This document shows positions 36,150 to 45,788 of a DNA stretch of 64,000 bases, piece after piece; position 1 is the first letter of the stretch, and every line of letters starts with the position of its first letter. Made by a program: the position numbers and the translations under genes. Source of the DNA: Linepithema humile (Eukaryota > Arthropoda > Insecta > Hymenoptera > Formicidae). A model generated the notes under the pieces. That model worked only from the letters and a program-made list of their open reading frames with translations, was not told where the DNA came from and ran no database searches. The stretch spans positions 26,823,418 to 26,887,417 of the forward strand of contig NC_090130.1 of NCBI RefSeq assembly GCF_040581485.1, read 5' to 3'.

Positions 36150-39100
36150 CATAGAGAAGATACTTATACATCCTTCAGATATAAACAATTATTAATAATC
36201 AAAGCGCTATTGTAATTGAAGTAACGGCGCAATTAATTTACAAAGCGTGCCCATCTTCGTAATGCCGTGTGCAATTTCCTGCGCTTTTAAAGAGATTGCA
36301 CAACAGTGGTGAAGTGGCTTGCCACAAAGAGCAACACGGAGTTCTTCTCGGGCTCGTCGGACGGCCGAGCTATGTGGTGGGACACCAGGAAACTGCGACA
36401 GCCGACCGAGGTTCTTGTGTTCGATCTCCAGACGCCGAACGAGCCGCAGATGGATCGGGCGATCGGAGTTGCGTCGGCCGACTACGAACCTAGTGTGGGT
36501 ACGAAGTTCATGTTCGGTCTGGAAAACGGCGTCGTGATCAGCGGCTCGAAAAAGGCGAGAACGCAGGCCGAAAAAATGGCTCTAAGATTCGACGCCCATT
36601 ACGGCCCGATTCTTTCTGTCGATCGCAGCGGCTTCAATCCGAAGATCTTCCTGACTATAGGCGACTGCACAGCCCGCGTCTGGACGGAGGACACTAAGGA
36701 CGGCAGTCTTGTGTCGACGAGGTATTATTCTTTCCGACAAAATAACAAATTATACTTGAATCTGTGAGAAAAGTGACTTTAGGATTCGATATAAACTATT
36801 TCATAAAAAAAAGATACTTTTTCCAATTGATGCTTTTATCAGATAAATCAAAAGAAGACTTCTATTTAGAGAATGTAATGTTTTAGAAATTAGCGCTGAA
36901 AGTCGGCGGCATTGATTTTTTTATCGCTTACTTTTTGTGATTTATTTAAATCAGTGTTAAAGTAAAAGTCGCTTGTCGTAATTTTGGTAGATATTGAAAC
37001 TAATCGAAAATTTATTGTACAAATGTTCAATTAATTTTTAATGCTGAAATAGATAAGCATGTGCATCCATTAATTTTTTATATTTCCGAAAGACAATATT
37101 GATTTCCGTAATAATATAATTAAAATCTATAAATATATATATTATAATTGTTTCTCTAAATTTCGAATATATGTCCAAAATGATTTTATTCATGAATTAA
37201 TGAAATTCTTATCGCGTAAATATTAATTAGGTTTATAGTCGAGAACCCCGCCTGCGGTTGCTGGAACAAAACGAGACACTCAATATTTTACGTAGCGACG
37301 CGTTCCGGCATATTGACCGTGTGGGATCTTCTGGTGGGTCTACAGAACCCAATACTGTCAATGAAACTCTGCAAGCAGAAATTAACTGCAATTGCAGCAC
37401 ACGAGACGGGTATTTTACTAGCCGTCGGAAATTCCGCCGGCAACGTTTACCTCATTGAATCGACGGAGGCGCTATATTCATTCGACAAAAATGAAAAGAA
37501 CGATCTCACGTCGGTGAGCGTTCAATTTTCTCTCGCGCATTTCTAGCGCAAAATCAATTTACAAGCAGTAATATGTATGTAACGGACAGATATCGAGAGA
37601 AATCGAGATATAACATTGATAATATTTTATAATCGATAAAAATGTGATAAAATTAATCTGTTTTGTATAATTATTTAAAGTTTACTGTACTATAATTAAA
37701 TCTTACAAATGTGCAAAAAATCTGTAAAACGCGTTTAGTTAAATTGAAATGTAAAATAAACACGATGTTTATTACGCTTTTTCCGATCCATGCCAGTACC
37801 TGGAAGAATGCTCTCGTTTCGTGAAGGCAATAGATTCGCGGATGAAAGAAATAAAATTAGCGAGAACTGCCGTAGAACAAATGCCAGAGATTACATTGAC
37901 AGATGCGAAAGACAAAAAGAAGGATAAACGGGCCATAGTAATTAATCGCAATAAACAAAAGATGCAGCAGAAGCCAAAGGATCAAAAACTCAGCAGAGTA
38001 TCCAGGAGAAAACTTAAAGACGAGTCTCCCGAACTTCAAGAAGCCGAGGACAAATTTTTCGATATTGTCAAGAAGGTAAGATTAAAGTAATTATTTCGGA
38101 TTTTTCGCAAGATATATTTTTGCCAAATTTTGTATCAATAAAAAGTTGCGCTAATTTTGCTGTATCGGTCAAGTACAAATGTTATAAATAAAATTTTCTA
38201 TTTTATTATTCCTCTTTCTAACACGTTTTCTTTTATTTCCAAGGTTTAATATAAAATTTTCTAATATATCACTCACAGTCAGCTAGCCGCTATACATTAG
38301 CGAACTTTCGCAATATTTCATCATTCTTTTATTCGACTGCGACCTTTTACTCTTCGTGATTTATCGTGTACTGTCGCACAAAATATTGCACAATAATAAC
38401 CATAATTAATGTAGTTTTTGAAAATGTAAATCCGACATTGAACAAATTATACAAATTAATTATCAATAATAATTTTATATCAAATCAGAAATAATTAATT
38501 TAATATCTGCTAAATTGAGTGCTGTTTTTTAAACAATTTATTTACCATTTCCTCTTATTTCTCATTACATACTCAAATATTATCAAAATATTATCAAAGA
38601 GAGAAGATTATTAAAATTATTGTTACATACCAAACTGATTTTAATTGTATGCAATTATATATTCTAAATATTTGCATCTAATACAGTAAAAATAATTAAA
38701 TAAATAACAATTTGTTTCATCACATTTAATCTATATTATATTTCTGCAATTCACAGGAAAAACAAAAATACGAGGAGGACGAAGAATTACCTATCTCACC
38801 TGTAAAACTAATTCGATCTATGAAAAAACTCGCTACTCGAAAAATCGAGAAAGAATCCCCTTTGATTACAGAAGAAGAAAAGAAAATCGAGACAAAAAAG
38901 TTGCCCAAGAAAATATTGCCCGGTCGAAAGAGAACTGAAATTGCCGAGATTCCTACAACGGAAATAGCGCAGGACGTTGAAGAAGAGAAGGCAGCGACGG
39001 AAGGACCCTTGTTGGTGGAAGCGATCGTGGAATCTCCTGTAGAGGAAATTAGCAAGAGAAAACGCAGGAAGATGGCACCAAAGAAGCGACTGAAGAAGCG

Positions 39101-39224
39101 ACCGAAGAAGCGACTGAAGAAGCGCGCCACTTTCAGATTGCCGAGACCGTGTAAAATCGGTATCTGCAAACCTGACATCTGCTGCCGCAGGATCGGAAAG
39201 TTAAAAATTAGGTACGGTGCATGA
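32034..39224 (+). CDS. DNAI2: Dynein axonemal intermediate chain 2 (outer-arm IC3 type), intact tandem copy
   Basis: Encodes a WD-repeat intermediate chain of the outer dynein arm, which binds the dynein heavy chains and anchors the motor to axonemal doublets. Nine exons (32034-32216, 33413-33574, 33736-33836, 34681-34832, 35641-35818, 36293-36721, 37231-37513, 37797-38075, 38757-39224) join in frame to about 744 residues. The start is the second of two adjacent ATGs, giving MEIKQVFLKTRAEFGKQC, which aligns with the family N-terminus. Landmarks are FHFEGGWPKEIN (about 80), YEHYFDDIIPTE (about 130), and WD blades at about 160-480 (ISWSPDSGNK, LMSGQVCSWDVRTG, RAMWWDTRKLRQP, TARVWTED, GILTVWD). 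A Lys-rich C-terminus longer than usual follows: vertebrate DNAI2 is about 600 residues. No disabling change was seen. Expression in testis and ciliated sense organs is expected from the family. Confidence 0.93.
33413..33574 (+). CDS. DNAI2: DNAI2 exon 2
   Basis: 54 codons, phase 0 on both sides, acceptor TTCCAG and donor GTATAT. It contains SGMFHFEGGWPKEINPKDEE and RFRRRVEKDEDWEPKL. Confidence 0.9.
33736..33836 (+). CDS. DNAI2: DNAI2 exon 3
   Basis: 101 bp after a long T-run and CCCGCAG. It encodes ALNIYEHYFDDIIPTELV; the donor GTAAAG leaves phase 2. Confidence 0.9.
34681..34832 (+). CDS. DNAI2: DNAI2 exon 4
   Basis: The acceptor is TTTATTTCAG. It encodes RTVNVYEDPQ, NNISWSPDSGNKMVVSYC and NIAYIWQI, the first propeller blade. 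The donor GTAAGT leaves phase 1. Confidence 0.9.
35641..35818 (+). CDS. DNAI2: DNAI2 exon 5
   Basis: 178 bp encoding DNPNKPWMTLEAPSATVV, SEFNPRDPSVLVSGLMSGQV, SWDVRTG and HRQFSHR. Phase 1 in, phase 2 out. Confidence 0.92.
36092..36146. repeat. TC dinucleotide microsatellite, about 27 units
   Basis: An uninterrupted TC run in the intron between DNAI2 exons 5 and 6, about 150 bases before the exon 6 acceptor. It is likely length-variable. Confidence 0.97.
36293..36721 (+). CDS. DNAI2: DNAI2 exon 6
   Basis: 429 bp, the largest propeller exon. The acceptor TTTTAAAG is weak but gives the right phase and the expected SHRDxx junction. It contains NTEFFSGSSDGRAMWWDTRK, GLENGVVIS and FLTIGDCTARVWTED. 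Confidence 0.9.
37231..37513 (+). CDS. DNAI2: DNAI2 exon 7
   Basis: 283 bp, phase 2 in and phase 0 out. It encodes GWNKTRHSIFYVATRSGILT, VWDLLVGLQNPILSMK, LLAVGNSAGNVYLIE and DKNEKNDLTS; donor GTGAGC. Confidence 0.9.
37797..38075 (+). CDS. DNAI2: DNAI2 exon 8
   Basis: 93 codons, phase 0 on both sides. YLEECSRFVKAIDSRMKEIK opens a Lys-rich linker, and EAEDKFFDIVKK matches the family block near the C-terminus. Donor GTAAGA. Confidence 0.88.
38757..39224 (+). CDS. DNAI2: DNAI2 exon 9, C-terminal basic tail
   Basis: The acceptor TTCACAG starts an acidic then strongly basic tail with Lys/Arg repeats (PKKRLKKRPKKRLKKR) and a CKPDICC motif also seen in copy 1. It ends at TGA 39222-39224, or is spliced at 39216 (G|GTGCAT, phase 1) into the exon at 39634. 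Both outcomes are possible. Confidence 0.75.
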   Translation, partial: EKQKYEEDEELPISPVKLIRSMKKLATRKIEKESPLITEEEKKIETKKLPKKILPGRKRTEIAEIPTTEIAQDVEEEKAATEGPLLVEAIVESPVEEISKRKRRKMAPKKRLKKRPKKRLKKRATFRLPRPCKIGICKPDICCRRIGKLKIRYGA

Positions 39225-39633
39225 ACTTAATGTAAATTCAAACAACTGTTTTTAGAAAGACATTGTTGAGAAGATTGTGATTCTTTAATTAAACTAGCAT
39301 TAATTCGTATTTAATAATAGTAATATTAAGAAACATTAATAATTTCCTGACAGACATAGCAGATATTCATTAATTTCATATTTTTCTTATAGCAATGTCT
39401 TTTTAATCGTATATCAATAGTAAGATATTTTTAAAAAATTGCACTTTCTTCTTGATATATTGCGAACGTCAGAGTCTTAGTGATTAAAATTACATTGTTA
39501 AGATTACGTGACGTTGCCGGATTTTTCGATAACGTTTATTTCGCACGAACGTTTTATATTCCGCTCGACTTCCTTTCGCTTAAATAAAATCCGCAAGAAA
39601 AATACGATTAAACCGCCGGCGTTAGGTTTGCAG

Positions 39634-39961
39634 ATCGAGCGGTCAAAGATCGCGGAAAATGGAAAGAGGAAGCGAGATTGAAGGACGACGTCGAGACAAG
39701 AACGTCAATCGGAAGCGGGGACAAAATGAGATGGAGGAAAAAAAAGTCCTGGACGGAGCTACTGCGCGCTCATAAGCGCGAAGATCCCACCAGAAAGTGT
39801 AGTAAGATAAAAGGAATTCGTTTTCTCCAAGAGATGATGGCGCCGCCCGAGGAACTCGCCGTCATGATGGAAGACGTGAGGAGAGCTAAAAGGGAGATCC
39901 GGGAAATCAGCCGAGCAAAAACGAAAACAAGGGAGCTCGCCAAGAAAGCTTTGAAAAGCGG
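39634..39961 (+). CDS. Possible tail exon 10 of DNAI2 copy 2, or first exon of another gene
   Basis: Acceptor TTTGCAG, phase 1 in, donor GG|GTTAGT phase 2. It encodes a Lys/Arg/Glu-rich helix-prone sequence with PPEELAVMMEDVRRAKREI, which weakly resembles the terminal exon of copy 1, also entered in phase 1. No domain was recognised. Antisense is open over part of it. Confidence 0.4.
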
Positions 39962-40240
39962 GTTAGTTCCGGTCTTAGCCTCTTCGGAATTAGACTTCAA
40001 CCGGTTTGGATTCGGGATTTTATTTACGAGCGATTCCATCTTCGTTAGGTTGCACTCCGGCAGCCTTTTATCACCCTTATCTCTCACCTTAACTGCGATA
40101 TAATTTTTTATTCACTTTAATCGATTCTTTCGCTCGGGAATTTGCACAGAACTGCATCTATCATCTGTTATATCAATATCGCATTAAGGATGTTAGCATC
40201 TCGGCTCGCAGTAGACTTATTTCAATAACATTCACGTGAG

Positions 40241-40483
40241 AACGAAACACCTCGCCGAGATTCCGAAAGTCGCTATAATACCGCGCGCGCGAATCGAATT
40301 TCTCTCGCCGCATTCCGCTCGATATTCGGCCGCTGATAATTTAAACGCGATATTCCATGCAACGCTAGAGCTGCGGAAGAATCTCGAGGCGCTCCAAGGG
40401 GATCGGAAAAAGACGAAGGGAATCTCGCCAAGGAGGTCGCGAGTACGACGAAGAGGATTCACGCGGCGCGGCGAGGAAGAAAG
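40241..40483 (+). CDS. Possible tail exon 11 (or exon of an unknown gene)
   Basis: Phase 2 in and out, donor AAAG|GTGAGT (strong), acceptor GTGAG (weak). It encodes TKHLAEIPKVAIIPRARIEF and NLNAIFHATLELRKNLEALQ, then a run of Arg/Lys. Not recognised. Confidence 0.35.
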
Positions 40484-41268
40484 GTGAGTCGTATGGTCGT
40501 CACGACGGATCCTTGCGCTCCAGTCTGGGCGCCACCCTCGCTTACGAAGGATCTGCAGACACTTCTCGGAGGTCTCCTGCTGGAAAAATCGATCGAAGAA
40601 ACGAGCACGGCTCGCTCGGAGGAAACCAAGGCCGCTCGCGAGGGAGTTTATCCGCGGATTTCCGACTTCCACCCCATCGAGTGATGTTGCATTACTCTAA
40701 GCATTTCTATTTTTCAATATCAATACGCCAGTTTCGAAACGTTACTTTCTCTTATTTTAATATAAAAAATGTTTTGCAAACATATTAACATAATGAACAA
40801 TGCCCGATTATGTATTTTTAATATTATTTTCATTCATTTTGCACAATTAACGATAAGCAAACTAATTAAGAATTGTAAATATCCAAGCTACGCTTTCGTT
40901 TGACATTGACAATTTAATTGATATTAAATAATTACGTTTAACGCTAACAGCGATACAAGATTTACTGCTAGTTTCAGCGATAAATATTTATGCGCGGATT
41001 ATATCCTTCCGTTCGCAGTTCGTTACAGTTCAAACACAGTAAATTACGTTCTTTTACTTTCTTAAGTAAATTGCATCGTCGATAGCAATTCCTCGATTTC
41101 TTGTGATCCACGCGAAAAACCGGGTCGTGTAAACTGGCATAATCCTGCTCGCCGGAGGCTACACGGCGATTCGTATTATCGCGAGTCGAAAGGGAACGAC
41201 GGGAAATCCTCCCGGGTCTTCGGGGATCCGGGATGATAAATTCCGCGCAGGAAGAGCTAACATGCAAG

Positions 41269-41398
41269 GCCTCGATTCCGGTCTGTGGACCGGACGCTGG
41301 AGCAAGACATTTCCGGCGGAGAAGCGCGACATTCAGCTCTACTTCCGGTATTGCAGGCCAGCACCAAGACCTCGGCCGCGCATTTGTACGATGAAGCA
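41269..41398 (+). CDS. Possible tail exon 12 (or exon of an unknown gene)
   Basis: Phase 2 in, phase 0 out, donor GCA|GTAAGC (strong). It encodes VDRTLEQDISGGEARHSALL and TSAAHLYDEA. The antisense strand is also open (40974-41474), which lowers certainty. Confidence 0.3.
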
Positions 41399-42410
41399 GT
41401 AAGCAATAGCACCTTTTCGCACGGAGAGAAATTGAGCGCAATCGTCTCGCGAATCGCATCTCCTTCGCCGGCAATGTTTCCCGGCGAACTTCAGCGCGCT
41501 TTAACGTAAGTTGGAATGAAAGTTTTCTCTCGCGCGCGCAATTTCAGCCACGTCAAGAAGAAACGAAACCGGCGATTCTAAGAGGGAGCTATACAAGCCA
41601 GTTCCCGTACTTTTCGTTAATCTATGAACACTCTTTGACACGTTCGAAGTATAAGTTTTCTTAGTGAAAATTTAAACAGATAACACCGTCTCTTTCGTCT
41701 CTACTTTTTTCATCAGCATTAAATACCTTAATAATTCTTTGTGACTAACAGTTAGCAGTTTACTTCATACAGATAAAATTACATTAGCCCAACTATTTAT
41801 TTTACGAAATAATGACGACGAGCATTGCGTACGCATGATGCTTTCGGCTCGCTGCTTGCAGATTGCTGCTTAAGAAATAGCTGACGTCTGAAAAACTCTG
41901 GAAAGAAGTTTTATCAGTTAACTCGGACAGGAATAATACTCAGCGAGTGGCCAGATTTCCTGGCGTTCGCAGAAAAATAATTGTTTCTACTTGGCAAGTT
42001 TTCACGTATTTTTCCGTTGCTCGGGGCGAGCTGAACACAACTACAGCACGATCACTATTTCAGAATATTTTCTAGTAAACAATTATAATTAAGCAATATT
42101 GGATATCACTTTGCGACCACCACGGGAGTTGATATCACAATTGCACAATTTAATTATTGCCTTGATTAAAAAGCAAAATCACAAGAGATTCATTTAGTTG
42201 TCAAATATAATCGAGAATTAATTACCATCCAGTTCGAAGGTTTCTAATTAATTGCAATTTTCTGTTATAAACAAGGAGCCAATTTTCTGGTTTGTAATAC
42301 GCCATGTATATATTACCGCATAAATCAAAATCGCGCAAAATGGAAATGACTTCTCCCTTGAAGCGCAAACATTTGTCTTCTTTGTATCGCGTCCTGCGAC
42401 TTACGCAAAG

Positions 42411-42800
42411 TTGAGCGCGCAAGTCGAAATCTTCAGGGACGCTTTAAGAGTAGCGCGAATCAAGATGCAGCCCGATAGAGAAATATTTCATGACACCGGC
42501 GCAACGCAGCATATTGCGACAAATTATTCACGTTGCAATTTCCAAGGGAAATCACCCTGTGGCGCGCGAGCAATACCCGCCGTGTCGCCAATCGGACGGT
42601 CCCCGTTTGTCGGCGAAGAAGCAGGAATTTCGAAAAGGAACGTCGCGCGAGAACTCGGCGAGCGAGAGCGACGTGTGTGTGAAACTTTTGCCGTGAAATT
42701 CCTGGCGAGGTGCCAGGACGAATTCACGAGCCGCTTTCGCGAGAGCGAAACGGCTCTCGAGCTGATAATATCGCAATTAAATTTACACCTTCAATTATAA
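42411..42800 (+). CDS. Possible terminal exon 13 with stop (or end of an unknown gene)
   Basis: Acceptor GCAAAG, phase 0, fitting the previous exon. The frame runs 129 codons to TAA. It starts SAQVEIFRDALRVARIKMQ and ends in a helical stretch (RRVCETFAVKFLARCQDEF; ALELIISQLNLHLQL). AATAAA follows at 42857. With this tail, copy 2 would be about 1105 residues. Confidence 0.3.
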   Translation: MSAQVEIFRDALRVARIKMQPDREIFHDTGATQHIATNYSRCNFQGKSPCGARAIPAVSPIGRSPFVGEEAGISKRNVARELGERERRVCETFAVKFLARCQDEFTSRFRESETALELIISQLNLHLQL

Positions 42801-42856
42801 TGTATCAATTTTCACGCGCACATTAATGCTACGGAAATCAGATTTTGCATGCCTGA

Positions 42857-42862
42857 AATAAA
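42857..42862 (+). terminator. Candidate polyadenylation signal
   Basis: AATAAA lies 57 bases after the stop of the possible terminal exon at 42411-42800. This is a positional argument only. Confidence 0.3.
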
Positions 42863-43449
42863 CTGCTTAGAGGAAGCTAATAGTCGAAGAAGTAGTACAC
42901 TGGCTTTGTGTAACGTTTTCGTGAGAGGCAATAAGAATATAACGATTTATCGATGTTTAAAAATAAACAAAGAGAGATATTATCTTAGAAATTGCGTTTC
43001 TATGTAAGAAAATGAACTGACAGATATTCGCACTTTCAAGTTCAACGATCGTTAATGATAGATGGGGAAATTATTAATATGTATAACACTTTTACACGAA
43101 GTACATATATATACATTTGCAAGATCGTCACGCCGCACAGTCGTAAATTATTCAGCATTGCGATTTAATAACACATTAATTAATCGTGAGGTACATTTCC
43201 GACGCATTATGGTACTATTACATTCTAATTATCGAGGTAATCGAGTTGCTTTAGCGGCATAATTTATGCTGGACATAGGATCATAAATTATATTTGAACT
43301 GACAGAGTAATTAGATCGAATCAATCGTGCGGTAGTTTAATTACCAATGTTTCCCGCATATTTGGAGAAATGCTGAAGCTTGATTCGAAGACAATTACCG
43401 GATAACCGAAATTAAATGAATCCCATTCTGAAAAATAAGGTAAAAATGT

Positions 43450-43473
43450 AAATTACATTAAATAATGTAATTT
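43450..43473. repeat. Short perfect hairpin (11-bp stem)
   Basis: AAATTACATTA, two bases, then its exact reverse complement. It is intergenic and AT-rich. Confidence 0.6.
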
Positions 43474-43940
43474 CTACACAAACGATTAAAATAGCAACTG
43501 TGCAATTGCCCACGCTCGCAAAAATAAAATTCATTTCTCGATAACGGCATTATTCCTAATCAATAAAGTATGGTAAATTCATATTTTTGAATCCTTTGAC
43601 GGCTTATCAATTTCCGATAAATACGCGCGAATGATTGCCTATGGGGCTTTTTCATCCTCCCAATTATTGCTCTCGGACGCGTGTAAAATTAAACACTCGC
43701 CTCCACGGCGGAATTTATCGGTCCGCGATAAATAATGAGCGCGCCTAATGCCCGTAACAAATGTACGACCATTAAATCAGCTTCTAGGATTAAATGGAAA
43801 ATCGGCCGATGTAATTCGCGGGTATCGTTTTGGTACGCGGCCAGTGCGCAAGATAGAAAACGAAACAATCGATTATTTTAATATTCCAGCGCTACGAGTC
43901 CCTCCGGGATTCGAAACAATTGCATTATAGCCGAGCCTAC

Positions 43941-44031
43941 ATCTCGTATTTTTGATATACATATGTATGGACATACATATGTAAATACACTTGTACATAT
44001 GTATGTACACTTGTACATAAAACTACGAGAT
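43941..44031. repeat. Fold-back repeat rich in ACATATGTA
   Basis: ATCTCGTA at the left end and TACGAGAT at the right end enclose several ACATATGTA/GTACAT units, so the whole 91-bp stretch folds on itself imperfectly. It could be a small fold-back element. Confidence 0.6.
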
Positions 44032-45763
44032 AGGCGAATACGTAAGAATTATACTAATGTGTAATTTTTTAAATTCTAATTCTTTATTTTAATTCTTGTT
44101 CTTATGTTTTTATTCTTTAATTTACTCCTTCGTATGTTATCGTATTAAGATCAAAATAAAAATGTATTAAATATCTTCTTTTTAACCTTTTAAACAATAT
44201 TAATATGTGAAATGTTTTGCAGCAGGAAAAAGGTTTTTTCGAAAATTTATATTGGTTTGTGTATGTTCGGATTTTTCGAATAAATCTGTCTACTTTTGTT
44301 TTGTCAAGCAAAGCGCACTTTAATTAACACGCAAATAAAATATTCGTTTGTCAAGTTTTGTCTGTATCAGGATTTTTTAAGCACGCTGTGTAAAAAAATA
44401 ATAACTTTCTGAAAAATCCGAAATTATTTATTACACAATCAAATATAAATTTTCGAAACCTTGTATCACATTACGAAGAAAAATATACTGACTGAAAAAG
44501 TATTGGTAGTTGCAACTCAATGTTTGTGTGTGTATTCAAAGCTATTCGATGTTTAAGAGCAGGAAAAATGCTAGTATTTTGTTATCTTGACAATTATTTC
44601 TCTTTAGTTTTATTAAAAGGAGACGACGAGCGCAAGGACCGTTAAGTAAAAACCTGAGCTGGCTTTGTTCCGGGATTATGTGATAGTTGGTGGTGGTAGC
44701 CTTTGATTCGTCAGTGTCACCCGGCGATTAATCTGGTTTAGCCGCGACAACGTTGCTCTTGCCGGTTATCTCAAAGCAGCGAAAATTGATTACGGAGGAA
44801 AGAGAAATGGTTGTCCTAACAGCGGTAAGACGCGAATAATTGCATCGGAAGCAACTGCTTGTGAGAGTACGAACTCGATAAATCCGCTTTATTTGCACTC
44901 GCTCGATGTAATTCACAGACGCATACTCGTTAAACTTACCAGTTCATATTAATGTCCGCATAATCAATGATAAGGGGATTACAAGAGAGGGAACGCTCGA
45001 CGAAAATCGCTCAAAATCGCTCTTTAATTTCAAGTTAATGCTGGCAAATTAAATGCAGATCGTAAATAAGCATACGAGTCGCGTAATTAAAACTGTTCCG
45101 AAATATCAATTTTCTGTTATTATAATTCGAATAAAATTATATCATTGTAAAAAAAAAATTCAATCTTGATAATAATATAACATTATAATTTATGTTCAGT
45201 TGATAGAAGTTAATAAACGGCTATTTTTTATTCCAACTCTATCTACAGTATCATTTAAAAATAATACGCAAAGACTCGGAGAAGCAACGAAACGCGGAAA
45301 ACTCAGGAAATACTTTTTAAAAATTATTCGATAAGCGTAAAATTGAAAGCTTAATTTTCATTTTCAAAATTTCGCTTTGCGACAAAAACAATATGCAGAT
45401 AATCCAGTTCGACGAGTGCCATAATCGATTTTAAATCGATGTTAAGCGTCATATTCGAACTTAATGACGCCGCTTCCACGCAGATACACAATTTGCATAA
45501 CATGCAGGAGATTTTTCATCGTGCCCGCGGCATGTTTATAGGTCCAAGTAATCTACTTAGGCGGGATACTTAGGTCAGCACTTAGAATAATTTTCCCTAG
45601 CGGATACGAGAGGATGGGGACGGGATAGACGCGCCGCGTAATGTCCTTCTTGCACGATTATATCGTTGGAAGATCAGCGCACCGGCAAAACAGTCTTTTT
45701 CACGAGAGAGCTCATTTTGCGTAGCCGCTCAGCTATATGGTATATTGAAATTCTGTAAAAATA

Positions 45764-45788
45764 TCGTGAGAGAAATTCTCTCTCACGA
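45764..45788. repeat. Short hairpin (10-bp stem, 5-base loop)
   Basis: TCGTGAGAGA, loop AATTC, TCTCTCACGA. The stem is perfect, but no T-run or gene end suggests a terminator role. Confidence 0.6.

Noticed and set aside
40974..41474. 166-codon minus-strand frame
   Set aside because: Lies opposite a possible plus-strand exon with strong donor; Arg/Ser-rich composition is typical of antisense shadows.
43895..43945. GGGATTCGAA resembling a minus-strand tRNA T-arm
   Set aside because: No D-arm, anticodon arm or acceptor stem could be found around it.
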